DNA of 64,000 bases from Hyperoodon ampullatus (GCA_949752795.1 CATKHW010000422.1:2976001-3040000); one strand, 5' to 3'; shown: positions 52,415 to 64,000, counted from the stretch's first letter. The notes: generated by a model from the sequence alone, not told the origin. Program-made: numbers and translations.

Positions 52415-54153
52415 CAATTTGGCAGAGGATGAAAGGGAAGAGGGAGAACCAATGAGAGAGTAGCTGTTAGGCATTTGGACGGGCACATATCACTGTAATT
52501 TCCCGGCAGGAAGAAGAATTAACCAAAGTCTCAGCCACCCACCGGGAATCAGTATAGATCCTGAACCAAAATTTTGGACTTGCGGTCAGCTCACCGAAAA
52601 CGAGTTGAAAAATGGAGCTCAGGGGCACAGCAATTCACAAACTGGCCGAGTAATAAAGGACAACTATCGTCCAAAAATCTGTTGAGCGAAGGCAACGAGG
52701 CGGACTTGAAAGCGAGGCAGAATAGCAGGAAACAGATTTCCAGAGGTACGTTGGAATTGCCTTTAAAGCACAGGAAGAGGGGCAGAACTTCGACAATGAT
52801 GCACTTGGCCAAAAAGGGCGTATGCGTTTTCTCCTGAATATATTCAGGAGAAAACGCATACGCCCTTTTTGGCCAAGCAAGCAAGCGGGCAATGCAAATC
52901 TGCACTACAAAGAAGTATCACTTCCCACCGGTCAAAAGGGACATCCACAAAATGTGTAAAAACCAGAAAGGCAAGACAGGCCCTGGAGAACAGGGAGCCT
53001 TGTTATGCTGATGGGCGGGATGTAAATTGCCAACTGCCTCTCTGGAGGAGTGCATTGTGTTCCCTAAAACAAGTAAACAACAGAGCTACAGAGCCAAGGG
53101 CACTTCCAGTCTAGGGAATATACCTTGGGAAAACTGAAAATCAAAAAGACAGAGCCACCCCAAAATTTAGGGCTGCACTGCTTACAAGGACCTCAACTTG
53201 GGTACACCTTAAATATCCCAGGAAATATAAAAATGGTTCAAAAAATTGTGGTACTTACGTACGATGGAATATCCCTCAGCCATGAAATCAATGTCATAAG
53301 ACCAGTAGCAGCAAAATGGGTGGATTCAGGTACGATGATTCTAAGTGAAATAAGTCACACAGAAAAAGAAACTTATCATAAGATATCACTTATGAAGATC
53401 CTGTAAACATGGCTACACTTGAACTGAGTTAGGAAAGAGAACAGTGTCTCACATTTAGAAAACACTCTTATGCCTGCTTAAGGGGGAAGGAGAGGTGGGG
53501 TGATGCATAAAACCAGAGTTTGATATAAGCACAGGTACCGTTCCAAAAACCAACTATGGAATAGACAAGACCTACACCTTCCTCAGTGAAAGGGACTCAA
53601 AACCCCATATTTCCCGCAGAGGAATATATCTGACTAGTAAGAATCTTAAAACCTATGTATTGATATGTCTCCGTAAGGGAATCAAGTGTGTCTAGACTGG
53701 GATAAATATGGCAGCGAGAATCAGCTCAAACCCACTATAAAAAGGAATTTCAAAAATAAAACAAAAAAACTGGGGAATTCTTTACAATTCCTTCAGGGTC
53801 TCTGATGAAACCTGAAATGACCCTATCTACAATGACAGCTGGATGTGGCATAAGGCTGGACACTTGGGACTGAGAGGATTGGTGAGATTGGGTGAGCAAA
53901 TGCAGACCGTTTAAAGCAATAATGCATGGCACACATTCCATGGGTCCCAACTCTCCAGGTTGAAGGGAATATTACTACAGATATAACATGTACGGGAATC
54001 CTAGAGAACGGACACACTGTGAATACGAAAGGTTTCTAAAACTCAACGAATAGTCCCTCTCCTGGTGCTCCGGTTTGACTTTCCATCTGCTTTATTATCA
54101 ACCTCCCAACTTGGAGAGACAGCCCCTTTAACCTCCTGGTTCGCACAGGTTGC
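52415..54153 (+). repeat. Satellite monomer 31 (close relative of copy 29)
   Basis: It has caccgaaaac, gttgagcgaagg and ggaattgcc like copy 29. It adds a private ggcagaact near 52785, gacagagcc near 53152, a private cagaccgttt near 53909 and tggggaattc near 53774, the last shared with copy 33. The palindrome at 52804-52877 is perfect. Confidence 0.93.
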
Positions 54154-55892
54154 CAATTTGGCAGAGGATGAAAGGGAAGAGGGAGAACCAATGAGAGAGT
54201 AGCTGTTAGGCATTTGGACGGGCACATATCACTGTAATTTCCCGGCAGGAAGAAGAATTAACCAAAGTCTCAGCCACCCACCGGGAATCAGTATAGATCC
54301 TGAACCAAAATTTTGGACTTGCGGTCAGCTCACCAAAAACGAGTTGAAAAATGGAGCTCAGGGGCACAGCAATTCACAAACTGGCCGAGTAATAAAGGAC
54401 AACTATCGTCCAAAAATCTGTTGAGGGAAGGCAACGAGGCGGACTTGAAAGCGAGGCAGAATAGCAGGAAACAGATTTCCAGAGGTACGTTGGAATCGCC
54501 TTTAAAGCACAGGAAGAGGGGCACAACTTCGACAATGATGCACTTGGCCAAAAAGGGCGTATGCGTTTTCTCCTGAATATATTCAGGAGAAAACGCATAC
54601 GCCCTTTTTGGCCAAGCAAGCAAGCGGGCAATGCAAATCTGCACTACAGAGAAGTATCACTTCCCACCGGTCAAAAGGGACATCCACAAAATGTGTAAAA
54701 ACCAGAAAGGCAAGACAGGCCCTGGAGAACAGGGAGCCTTGTTATGCTGATGGGCGGGATGTAAATTGCCAACTGCCTCTCTGGAGGAGTGCATTGTGTT
54801 CCCTAAAACAAGTAAACAACAGAGCTACAGAGCCAAGGGCACTTCCAGTCTAGGGAATATACCTTGGGAAAACTGAAAATCAAAAAGACAGAGCCACCCC
54901 AAAATTTAGGGCTGCACTGCTTACAAGGACCTCAACTTGGGTACACCTTAAATATCCCAGGAAATATAAAAATGGTTCAAAAAATTGTGGTACTTACGTA
55001 CGATGGAATATCCCTCAGCCATGAAATCAATGTCATAAGACCAGTAGCAGCAAAATGGGTGGATTCAGGTACGATGATTCTAAGTGAAATAAGTCACAGA
55101 GAAAAAGAAACTTATCATAAGATATCACTTATGAAGATCCTGTAAACATGGCTACTCTTGAACTGAGTTAGGAAAGAGAACAGTGTCTCACATTTAGAAA
55201 ACACTCTTATGCCTGCTTAAGGGGGAAGGAGAGGTGGGGTGATGCATAAAACCAGAGTTTGATATAAGCACAGGTACCGTTCCAAAAACCAACTATGGAA
55301 TAGACAAGACCTACACCTTCCTCAGTGAAAGGGACTCAAAACCCCATATTTCCCACAGAGGAATATATCTGACTAGTAAGAATCTTAAAACCTATGTATT
55401 GATATGTCTCCGTAAGGGAATCAAGTGTGTCTAGACTGGGATAAATATGGCAGCGAGAATCAGCTCAAACCCACTATAAAAAGGAATTTCAAAAATAAAA
55501 CAAAAAAACTGGGAAATTCTTTACAATTCCTTCAGGGTCTCTGATGAAACCTGAAATGACCCTATCTACAATGACAGCTGGATGTGGCATAAGGCTGGAC
55601 ACTTGGGACTGAGAGGATTGGTGAGATTGGGTGAGCAAATGCAGACCCTTTAAAGCAATAATGCATGGCACACATTCCATGGGTCCCAACTCTCCAGGTT
55701 GAAGGGAATATTACTACAGATATAACATGTACGGGAATCCTAGAGAACCGACACACTGTGAATACGAAAGGTTTCTAAAACTCAACGAATAGTCCCTCTC
55801 CTGGTGCTCCGGTTTGACTTTCCATCTGCTTTATTATCAACCTCCCAACTTGGAGAGACAGCCCCTTTAACCTCCTGGTTCGCACAGGTTGC
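54154..55892 (+). repeat. Satellite monomer 32
   Basis: It has gacagagcc near 54891 and ctactct near 55155. Private changes are cccacagag near 55355 (CpG transition) and gaaccgac near 55749. The palindrome at 54543-54616 is perfect. Confidence 0.93.
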
Positions 55893-57631
55893 CAATTTGG
55901 CAGAGGATGAAAGGGAAGAGGGAGAACCAATGAGAGAGTAGCTGTTAGGCATTTGGACGGGCACATATCACTGTAATTTCCCGGCAGGAAGAAGAATTAA
56001 CCAAAGTCTCAGCCACCCACCGGGAATCAGTATAGATCCTGAACCAAAATTTTGGACTTGCGGTCAGCTCACCAAAAACGAGTTGAAAAATGGAGCTCAG
56101 GGGCACAGCAATTCACAAACTGGCCGAGTAATAAAGGACAACTATCGTCCAAAAATCTGTTGAGGGAAGGCAACGAGGCGGACTTGAAAGCGAGGCAGAA
56201 TAGCAGGAAACAGATTTCCAGAGGTACGTTGGAATCGCCTTTAAAGCACAGGAAGAGGGGCACAACTTCGACAATGATGCACTTGGCCAAAAAGGGCGTA
56301 TGCGTTTTCTCCTGAATATATTCAGGAGAAAACGCATACGCCCTTTTTGGCCAAGCAAGCAAGCGGGCAATGCAAATCTGCACTACAAAGAAGTATCACT
56401 TCCCACCGGTCAAAAGGGACATCCACAAAATGTGTAAAAACCAGAAAGGCAAGACAGGCCCTGGAGAACAGGGAGCCTTGTTATGCTGATGGGCGGGATG
56501 TAAATTGCCAACTGCCTCTCTGGAGGAGTGCATTGTGTTCCCTAAAACAAGTAAACAACAGAGCTACAGAGCCAAGGGCACTTCCAGTCTAGGGAATATA
56601 CCTTGGGAAAACTGAAAATCAAAAAGACACAGCCACCCCAAAATTTAGGGCTGCACTGCTTACAAGGACCTCAACTTGGGTACACCTTAAATATCCCAGG
56701 AAATATAAAAATGGTTCAAAAAATTGTGGTACTTACGTACGATGGAATATCCCTCAGCCATGAAATCAATGTCATAAGACCAGTAGCAGCAAAATGGGTG
56801 GATTCAGGTACGATGATTCTAAGTGAAATAAGTCACAGAGAAAAAGAAACTTATCATAAGATATCACTTATGAAGATCCTGTAAACATGGCTACACTTGA
56901 ACTGAGTTAGGAAAGAGAACAGTGTCTCACATTTAGAAAACACTCTTATGCCTGCTTAAGGGGGAAGGAGAGGTGGGGTGATGCATAAAACCAGAGTTTG
57001 ATATAAGCACAGGTACCGTTCCAAAAACCAACTATGGAATAGACAAGACCTACACCTTCCTCAGTGAAAGGGACTCAAAACCCCATATTTCCCGCAGAGG
57101 AATATATCTGACTAGTAAGAATCTTAAAACCTATGTATTGATATGTCTCCGTAAGGGAATCAAGTGTGTCTAGACTGGGATAAATATGGCAGCGAGAATC
57201 AGCTCAAACCCACTATAAAAAGGAATTTCAAAAATAAAACAAAAAAACTGGGGAATTCTTTACAATTCCTTCAGGGTCTCTGATGAAACCTGAAATGACC
57301 CTATCTACAATGACAGCTGGATGTGGCATAAGGCTGGACACTTGGGACTGAGAGGATTGGTGAGATTGGGTGAGCAAATGCAGACCCTTTAAAGCAATAA
57401 TGCATGGCACACATTCCATGGGTCCCAACTCTCCAGGTTGAAGGGAATATTACTACAGATATAACATGTACGGGAATCCTAGAGAAGGGACACACTGTGA
57501 ATACGAAAGGTTTCTAAAACTCAACGAATAGTCCCTCTCCTGGTGCTCCGGTTTGACTTTCCATCTGCTTTATTATCAACCTCCCAACTTGGAGAGACAG
57601 CCCCTTTAACCTCCTGGTTCGCACAGGTTGC
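55893..57631 (+). repeat. Satellite monomer 33
   Basis: It has tggggaattc near 57252 (shared with copy 31) and a private gagaagggac near 57487. It has C at monomer position 327 and G at 946. The palindrome at 56282-56355 is perfect. Confidence 0.93.
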
Positions 57632-58359
57632 CAATTTGGCAGAGGATGAAAGGGAAGAGGGAGAACCAATGAGAGAGTAGCTGTTAGGCATTTGGACGGG
57701 CACATATCACTGTAATTTCCCGGCAGGAAGAAGAATTAACCAAAGTCTCAGCCACCCACCGGGAATCAGTATAGATCCTGAACCAAAATTTTGGACTTGC
57801 GGTCAGCTCACCAAAAACGAGTTGAAAAATGGAGCTCAGGGGCACAGCAATTCACAAACTGGCCGAGTAATAAAGGACAACTATCGTCCAAAAATCTGTT
57901 GAGGGAAGGCAACGAGGCGGACTTGAAAGCGAGGCAGAATTGCAGGAAACAGATTTCCAGAGGTACGTTGGAATCGCCTTTAAAGCACAGGAAGAGGGGC
58001 ACAACTTCGACAATGATGCACTTGGCCAAAAAGGGCGTATGCGTTTTCTCCTGAATATATTCAGGAGAAAACGCATACGCCCTTTTTGGCCAAGCAAGCA
58101 AGCGGGCAATGCAAATCTGCACTACAGAGAAGTATCACTTCCCACCGGTCAAAAGGGACATCCACAAAATGTGTAAAAACCAGAAAGGCAAGACAGGCCC
58201 TGGAGAACAGGGAGCCTTGTTATGCTGATGGGCGGGATGTAAATTGCCAACTGCCTCTCTGGAGGAGTGCATTGTGTTCCCTAAAACAAGTAAACAACAG
58301 AGCTACAGAGCCAAGGGCACTTCCAGTCTAGGGAATATACCTTGGGAAAACTGAAAATC

Positions 58360-58374
58360 AAAAAGACACAGCCA
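58360..58374 (+). repeat. Target-site duplication, 5' side of SINE copy 2
   Basis: Same 15-bp aaaaagacacagcca at monomer positions 729-743 as for SINE copy 1. Confidence 0.9.
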
Positions 58375-58386
58375 GGGCCTCCCTGG

Positions 58387-58397
58387 TGGCGCAGTGG
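58387..58397 (+). promoter_or_regulatory. Polymerase III A box of SINE copy 2
   Basis: tggcgcagtgg, identical to that of SINE copy 1. Confidence 0.85.
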
Positions 58398-58429
58398 TTG
58401 AGAGTCCGCCTGCCGATGCAGGGGATACG

Positions 58430-58440
58430 GGTTCGTGCCC
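58430..58440 (+). promoter_or_regulatory. Polymerase III B-box-like motif of SINE copy 2
   Basis: ggttcgtgccc, with the same off-consensus T as in SINE copy 1. Confidence 0.75.
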
Positions 58441-58565
58441 CGGTCTGGGAGGATCCCATATGCCGCGGAGCGGCTGGGCCCGTGAGCCATGGCTGCTGAG
58501 CCTGCGCATCCGGAGCCTGTGCTCCGCAACGGGAGAGGCCACAACAGTGAGAGGCCCGCATACCA

Positions 58566-58596
<31 letters not shown>

Positions 58597-58604
<8 letters not shown>

Positions 58605-58611
58605 ACAGCCA
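58597..58611 (+). repeat. Target-site duplication, 3' side of SINE copy 2, one change
   Basis: It reads aaaaagtcacagcca, differing from the 5' copy by A to T at 58603. Neither SINE copy 1 nor any uninterrupted monomer I read has this change, so it arose after the two SINE monomers separated. Confidence 0.88.
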
Positions 58612-59607
58612 CCCCAAAATTTAGGGCTGCACTGCTTACAAGGACCTCAACTTGGGTACACCTTAAATATCCCAGGAAATATAAAAATGGTTCAAAAAAT
58701 TGTGGTACTTACGTACGATGGAATATCCCTCAGCCATGAAATCAATGTCATAAGACCAGTAGCAGCAAAATGGGTGGATTCAGGTACGATGATTCTAAGT
58801 GAAATAAGTCACAGAGAAAAAGAAACTTATCATAAGATATCACTTATGAAGATCCTGTAAACATGGCTACACTTGAACTGAGTTAGGAAAGAGAACAGTG
58901 TCTCACATTTAGAAAACACTCTTATGCCTGCTTAAGGGGGAAGGAGAGGTGGGGTGATGCATAAAACCAGAGTTTGATATAAGCACAGGTACCGTTCCAA
59001 AAACCAACTATGGAATAGACAAGACCTACACCTTCCTCAGTGAAAGGGACTCAAAACCCCATATTTCCCGCAGAGGAATATATCTGACTAGTAAGAATCT
59101 TAAAACCTATGTATTGATATGTCTCCGTAAGGGAATCAAGTGTGTCTAGACTGGGATAAATATGGCAGCGAGAATCAGCTCAAACCCACTATAAAAAGGA
59201 ATTTCAAAAATAAAACAAAAAAACTGGGAAATTCTTTACAATTCCTTCAGGGTCTCTGATGAAACCTGAAATGACCCTATCTACAATGACAGCTGGATGT
59301 GGCATAAGGCTGGACACTTGGGACTGAGAGGATTGGTGAGATTGGGTGAGCAAATGCAGACCCTTTAAAGCAATAATGCATGGCACACATTCCATGGGTC
59401 CCAACTCTCCAGGTTGAAGGGAATATTACTACAGATATAACATGTACGGGAATCCTAGAGAACGGACACACTGTGAATACGAAAGGTTTCTAAAACTCAA
59501 CGAATAGTCCCTCTCCTGGTGCTCCGGTTTGACTTTCCATCTGCTTTATTATCAACCTCCCAACTTGGAGAGACAGCCCCTTTAACCTCCTGGTTCGCAC
59601 AGGTTGC

Positions 59608-61346
59608 CAATTTGGCAGAGGATGAAAGGGAAGAGGGAGAACCAATGAGAGAGTAGCTGTTAGGCATTTGGACGGGCACATATCACTGTAATTTCCCGGC
59701 AGGAAGAAGAATTAACCAAAGTCTCAGCCACCCACCGGGAATCAGTATAGATCCGGAACCAAAATTTTGGACTTGCGGTCAGCTCACCAAAAACGAGTTG
59801 AAAAATGGAGCTCAGGGGCACAGCAATTCACAAACTGGCCGAGTAATAAAGGACAACTATCGTCCAAAAATCTGTTGAGGGAAGGCAACGAGGCGGACTT
59901 GAAAGCGAGGCAGAATAGCAGGAAACAGATTTCAAGAGGTACGTTAGAATCGCCTTTAAAGCACAGGAAGAGGGGCACAACTTCGACAATGATGCACTTG
60001 GCCAAAAAGGGCGTATGCGTTTTCTCCTGAATATATTCAGGAGAAAACGCATACGCCCTTTTTGGCCAAGCAAGCAAGCGGGCAATGCAAATCTGCACTA
60101 CAGAGAAGTATCACTTCCCACCGGTCAAAAGGGACATCCACAAAATGTGTAAAAACCAGAAAGGCAAGACAGGCCCTGGAGAACAGGGAGCCTTGTTATG
60201 CTGATGGGCGGGATGTAAATTGCCAACTGCCTCTCTGGAGGAGTGCATTGTGTTCCCTAAAACAAGTAAACAACAGAGCTACAGAGCCAAGGGCACTTCC
60301 AGTCTAGGGAATATACCTTGGGAAAACTGAAAATCAAAAAGACACAGCCACCCCAAAATTTAGGGCTGCACTGCTTACAAGGACCTCAACTTGGGTACAC
60401 CTTAAATATCCCAGGAAATATAAAAATGGTTCAAAAAATTGTGGTACTTACGTACGATGGAATATCCCTCAGCCATGAAATCAATGTCATAAGACCAGTA
60501 GCAGCAAAATGGGTGGATTCAGGTACGATGATTCTAAGTGAAATAAGTCACACAGAAAAAGAAACTTATCATAAGATATCACTTATGAAGATCCTGTAAA
60601 CATGGCTACACTTGAACTGAGTTAGGAAAGAGAACAGTGTCTCACATTTAGAAAACACTCTTATGCCTGCTTAAGGGGGAAGGAGAGGTGGGGTGATGCA
60701 TAAAACCAGAGTTTGATATAAGCACAGGTACCGTTCCAAAAACCAACTATGGAATAGACAAGACCTACACCTTCCTCAGTGAAAGGGACTCAAAACCCCA
60801 TATTTCCCGCAGAGGAATATATCTGACTAGTAAGAATCTTAAAACCTATGTATTGATATGTCTCCGTAAGGGAATCAAGTGTGTCTAGACTGGGATAAAT
60901 ATGGCAGCGAGAATCAGCTCAAACCCACTATAAAAAGGAATTTCAAAAATAAAACAAAAAAACTGGGAAATTCTTTACAATTCCTTCAGGGTTTCTGATG
61001 AAACCTGAAATGACCCTATCTACAATGACAGCTGGATGTGGCATAAGGCTGGACACTTGGGACTGAGAGGATTGGTGAGATTGGGTGAGCAAATGCAGAC
61101 CCTTTAAAGCAATAATGCATGGCACACATTCCATGGGTCCCAACTCTCCAGGTTGAAGGGAATATTACTACAGATATAACATGTACGGGAATCCTAGAGA
61201 ACGGACACACTGTGAATACGAAAGGTTTCTAAAACTCAACGAATAGTCCCTCTCCTGGTGCTCCGGTTTGACTTTCCATCTGCTTTATTATCAACCTCCC
61301 AACTTGGAGAGACAGCCCCTTTAACCTCCTGGTTCGCACAGGTTGC
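59608..61346 (+). repeat. Satellite monomer 35 (adjacent twin of copy 36)
   Basis: It shares A at 59946 (gttagaatc) and T at 60993 (gggtttctg) with copy 36 and with no other copy. It differs from copy 36 by ccggaacc near 59755 and by C at monomer position 946. The palindrome at 59997-60070 is perfect. Confidence 0.93.
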
Positions 61347-63085
61347 CAATTTGGCAGAGGATGAAAGGGAAGAGGGAGAACCAATGAGAGAGTAGCTGTT
61401 AGGCATTTGGACGGGCACATATCACTGTAATTTCCCGGCAGGAAGAAGAATTAACCAAAGTCTCAGCCACCCACCGGGAATCAGTATAGATCCTGAACCA
61501 AAATTTTGGACTTGCGGTCAGCTCACCAAAAACGAGTTGAAAAATGGAGCTCAGGGGCACAGCAATTCACAAACTGGCCGAGTAATAAAGGACAACTATC
61601 GTCCAAAAATCTGTTGAGGGAAGGCAACGAGGCGGACTTGAAAGCGAGGCAGAATAGCAGGAAACAGATTTCAAGAGGTACGTTAGAATCGCCTTTAAAG
61701 CACAGGAAGAGGGGCACAACTTCGACAATGATGCACTTGGCCAAAAAGGGCGTATGCGTTTTCTCCTGAATATATTCAGGAGAAAACGCATACGCCCTTT
61801 TTGGCCAAGCAAGCAAGCGGGCAATGCAAATCTGCACTACAGAGAAGTATCACTTCCCACCGGTCAAAAGGGACATCCACAAAATGTGTAAAAACCAGAA
61901 AGGCAAGACAGGCCCTGGAGAACAGGGAGCCTTGTTATGCTGATGGGCGGGATGTAAATTGCCAACTGCCTCTCTGGAGGAGTGCATTGTGTTCCCTAAA
62001 ACAAGTAAACAACAGAGCTACAGAGCCAAGGGCACTTCCAGTCTAGGGAATATACCTTGGGAAAACTGAAAATCAATAAGACAGAGCCACCCCAAAATTT
62101 AGGGCTGCACTGCTTACAAGGACCTCAACTTGGGTACACCTTAAATATCCCAGGAAATATAAAAATGGTTCAAAAAATTGTGGTACTTACGTACGATGGA
62201 ATATCCCTCAGCCATGAAATCAATGTCATAAGACCAGTAGCAGCAAAATGGGTGGATTCAGGTACGATGATTCTAAGTGAAATAAGTCACAGAGAAAAAG
62301 AAACTTATCATAAGATATCACTTATGAAGATCCTGTAAACATGGCTACACTTGAACTGAGTTAGGAAAGAGAACAGTGTCTCACATTTAGAAAACACTCT
62401 TATGCCTGCTTAAGGGGGAAGGAGAGGTGGGGTGATGCATAAAACCAGAGTTTGATATAAGCACAGGTACCGTTCCAAAAACCAACTATGGAATAGACAA
62501 GACCTACACCTTCCTCAGTGAAAGGGACTCAAAACCCCATATTTCCCGCAGAGGAATATATCTGACTAGTAAGAATCTTAAAACCTATGTATTGATATGT
62601 CTCCGTAAGGGAATCAAGTGTGTCTAGACTGGGATAAATATGGCAGCGAGAATCAGCTCAAACCCACTATAAAAAGGAATTTCAAAAATAAAACAAAAAA
62701 ACTGGGAAATTCTTTACAATTCCTTCAGGGTTTCTGATGAAACCTGAAATGACCCTATCTACAATGACAGCTGGATGTGGCATAAGGCTGGACACTTGGG
62801 ACTGAGAGGATTGGTGAGATTGGGTGAGCAAATGCAGACCCTTTAAAGCAATAATGCATGGCACACATTCCATGGGTCCCAACTCTCCAGGTTGAAGGGA
62901 ATATTACTACAGATATAACATGTACGGGAATCCTAGAGAACGGACACACTGTGAATACGAAAGGTTTCTAAAACTCAACGAATAGTCCCTCTCCTGGTGC
63001 TCCGGTTTGACTTTCCATCTGCTTTATTATCAACCTCCCAACTTGGAGAGACAGCCCCTTTAACCTCCTGGTTCGCACAGGTTGC
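61347..63085 (+). repeat. Satellite monomer 36 (adjacent twin of copy 35)
   Basis: It has A at 61685 and T at 62732, matching copy 35 exactly one period earlier. Private aatcaataag lies near 62077, next to gacagagcc. It has G at monomer position 946. The palindrome at 61736-61809 is perfect. Confidence 0.93.
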
Positions 63086-64000
63086 CAATTTGGCAGAGGA
63101 TGAAAGGGAAGAGGGAGAACCAATGAGAGAGTAGCTGTTAGGCATTTGGACGGGCACATATCACTGTAATTTCCCGGCAGGAAGAAGAATTAACCAAAGT
63201 CTCAGCCACCCACCGGGAATCAGTATAGATCCTGAACCAAAATTTTGGACTTGCGGTCAGCTCACCAAAAACGAGTTGAAAAATGGAGCTCAGGGGCACA
63301 GCAATTCACAAACTGGCCGAGTAATAAAGGACAACTATCGTCCAAAAATCTGTTGAGCGAAGGCAACGAGGCGGACTTGAAAGCGAGGCAGAATAGCAGG
63401 AAACAGATTTCCAGAGGTACGTTGGAATCGCCTTTAAAGCACAGGAAGAGGGGCACAACTTCGACAATGATGCACTTGGCCAAAAAGGGCGTATGCGTTT
63501 TCTCCTGAATATATTCAGGAGAAAACGCATACGCCCTTTTTGGCCAAGCAAGCAAGCGGGCAATGCAAATCTGCACTACAAAGAAGTATCACTTCCCACC
63601 GGTCAAAAGGGACATCCACAAAATGTGTAAAAACCAGAAAGGCAAGACAGGCCCTGGAGAACAGGGAGCCTTGTTATGCTGATGGGCGGGATGTAAATTG
63701 CCAACTGCCTCTCTGGAGGAGTGCATTGTGTTCCCTAAAACAAGTAAACAACAGAGCTACAGAGCCAAGGGCACTTCCAGTCTAGAGAATATACCTTGGG
63801 AAAACTGAAAATCAAAAAGACACAGCCACCCCAAAATTTAGGGCTGCACTGCTTACAAGGACCTCAACTTGGGTACACCTTAAATATCCCAGGAAATATA
63901 AAAATGGTTCAAAAAATTGTGGTACTTACGTACGATGGAATATCCCTCAGCCATGAAATCAATGTCATAAGACCAGTAGCAGCAAAATGGGTGGATTCAG
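63086..64000 (+). repeat. Satellite monomer 37, partial (cut by window edge)
   Basis: Only the first 915 bp are present. It carries gttgagcgaagg near 63356 and ctagaga near 63785, so it is most like copies 29-31. The palindrome at 63475-63548 is perfect. The array evidently continues to the right. Confidence 0.92.

Larger units (their letters stand above)
58375..58596 (+). mobile_element. CHR-type tRNA-derived SINE, copy 2
   Basis: This is the same element, strand and insertion point as SINE copy 1, now in monomer 34. The body matches copy 1 except at 58473 (G), and this G agrees with the family sequence as I recall it. The A run at 58567-58601 is 35 As, seven fewer than in copy 1. The distance between the two elements is 10,678 bp, exactly six monomers plus one SINE insertion. 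The identical site and target duplication indicate that the two copies descend from one insertion, spread inside the array. Confidence 0.93.
57632..59607 (+). repeat. Satellite monomer 34, interrupted by a SINE (1,976 bp)
   Basis: This monomer is split after monomer position 743, the same point as in copy 28, by a 237-bp insertion. A private aattgcagg lies near 57941. It has C at position 327 and G at 946. The palindrome at 58021-58094 is perfect. Confidence 0.93.
1..64000 (+). repeat. Satellite array, 1,739-bp monomer, probable common cetacean satellite
   Basis: The sequence at base 1 recurs at 1740, 3478, 5217, 6956 and so on to 63086, always in the same orientation. This gives 36 full copies and a 915-bp partial one. 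Copy length is 1,739 bp except for copy 2 and copy 13 (1,738), copies 12 and 15 (1,740), copy 28 (1,983) and copy 34 (1,976); the last two carry SINEs. Nothing else interrupts the array, and it runs off both ends of the window. The monomer length, together with cetacean-type SINEs inserted in the array, points to the common cetacean satellite, which is known from heterochromatic C-bands rather than as a gene-bearing region. The family name is from memory and was not searched. The register (base 1 as the monomer start) is arbitrary. Confidence 0.93.

Noticed and set aside
47682..58611. Two independent SINE insertions into the same hotspot
   Set aside because: Same base, same strand, same 15-bp target duplication and nearly identical bodies are far better explained by one insertion copied within the array.
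1..64000. A CRISPR array, phage or bacterial repeat region
   Set aside because: The repeat is 1.74 kb with no short repeat-spacer pattern, no cas-like genes and no prokaryotic gene structure. Tandem satellite with SINEs is a mammalian signature.
1..64000. The array as an assembly artefact made by repeating one read
   Set aside because: Most monomers carry private substitutions, and the duplicated blocks differ at scattered bases, which simple artificial repetition would not give. Exact copy number still cannot be confirmed without reads.

Overview
The whole 64 kb window is one uninterrupted head-to-tail array of a single satellite monomer, and I find no protein-coding gene in it. The monomer is 1,739 bp. 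Counting from base 1, the window holds 36 complete monomers plus the first 915 bp of a 37th. Both window edges lie inside the array, in the same register, so the true array is longer. Copies that I compared by reading differ from the common sequence by a handful to about 20 substitutions (roughly 99% identity or better). Length changes are limited to single-base indels in A runs (copies 2, 12, 13, 15) and two retrotransposon insertions (copies 28 and 34).

The organism is most likely a whale or other cetacean. A tandem monomer of about 1.74 kb matches what I recall of the 'common cetacean satellite' (about 1.75 kb in most cetaceans, about 1.58 kb in oceanic dolphins). Independently, the two inserted elements are tRNA-derived SINEs of the CHR (cetacean/hippo/ruminant) type, with a polymerase III A box and B box, an A-rich tail and a target-site duplication. 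The 1,739-bp length favours a non-delphinid cetacean. The family names come from memory; the period, insertions and duplications are read directly from the sequence.

Layout: copies 1-3 are single monomers. Copies 3-7 contain a recent two-monomer tandem duplication, so copy 4 is a twin of copy 6. Copies 8-17 are close to the common sequence. Copies 18-20 show a one-monomer duplication. Copies 21-26 contain a three-monomer duplication (21 = 24, 22 = 25). Copy 28 carries the first SINE. Copies 29 and 31 are close relatives. Copy 34 carries the second SINE at exactly the same monomer position as the first. Copies 35 and 36 are adjacent twins.

Every monomer contains a 74-bp inverted repeat with no spacer, at monomer positions 390-463. 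It is perfect in 32 of 37 copies. The array records concerted evolution: point mutations, many of them CpG transitions, arise in one monomer and then spread by unequal exchange or gene conversion. The short open reading frames that recur every 1,739 bp follow from the repeat and are not genes.
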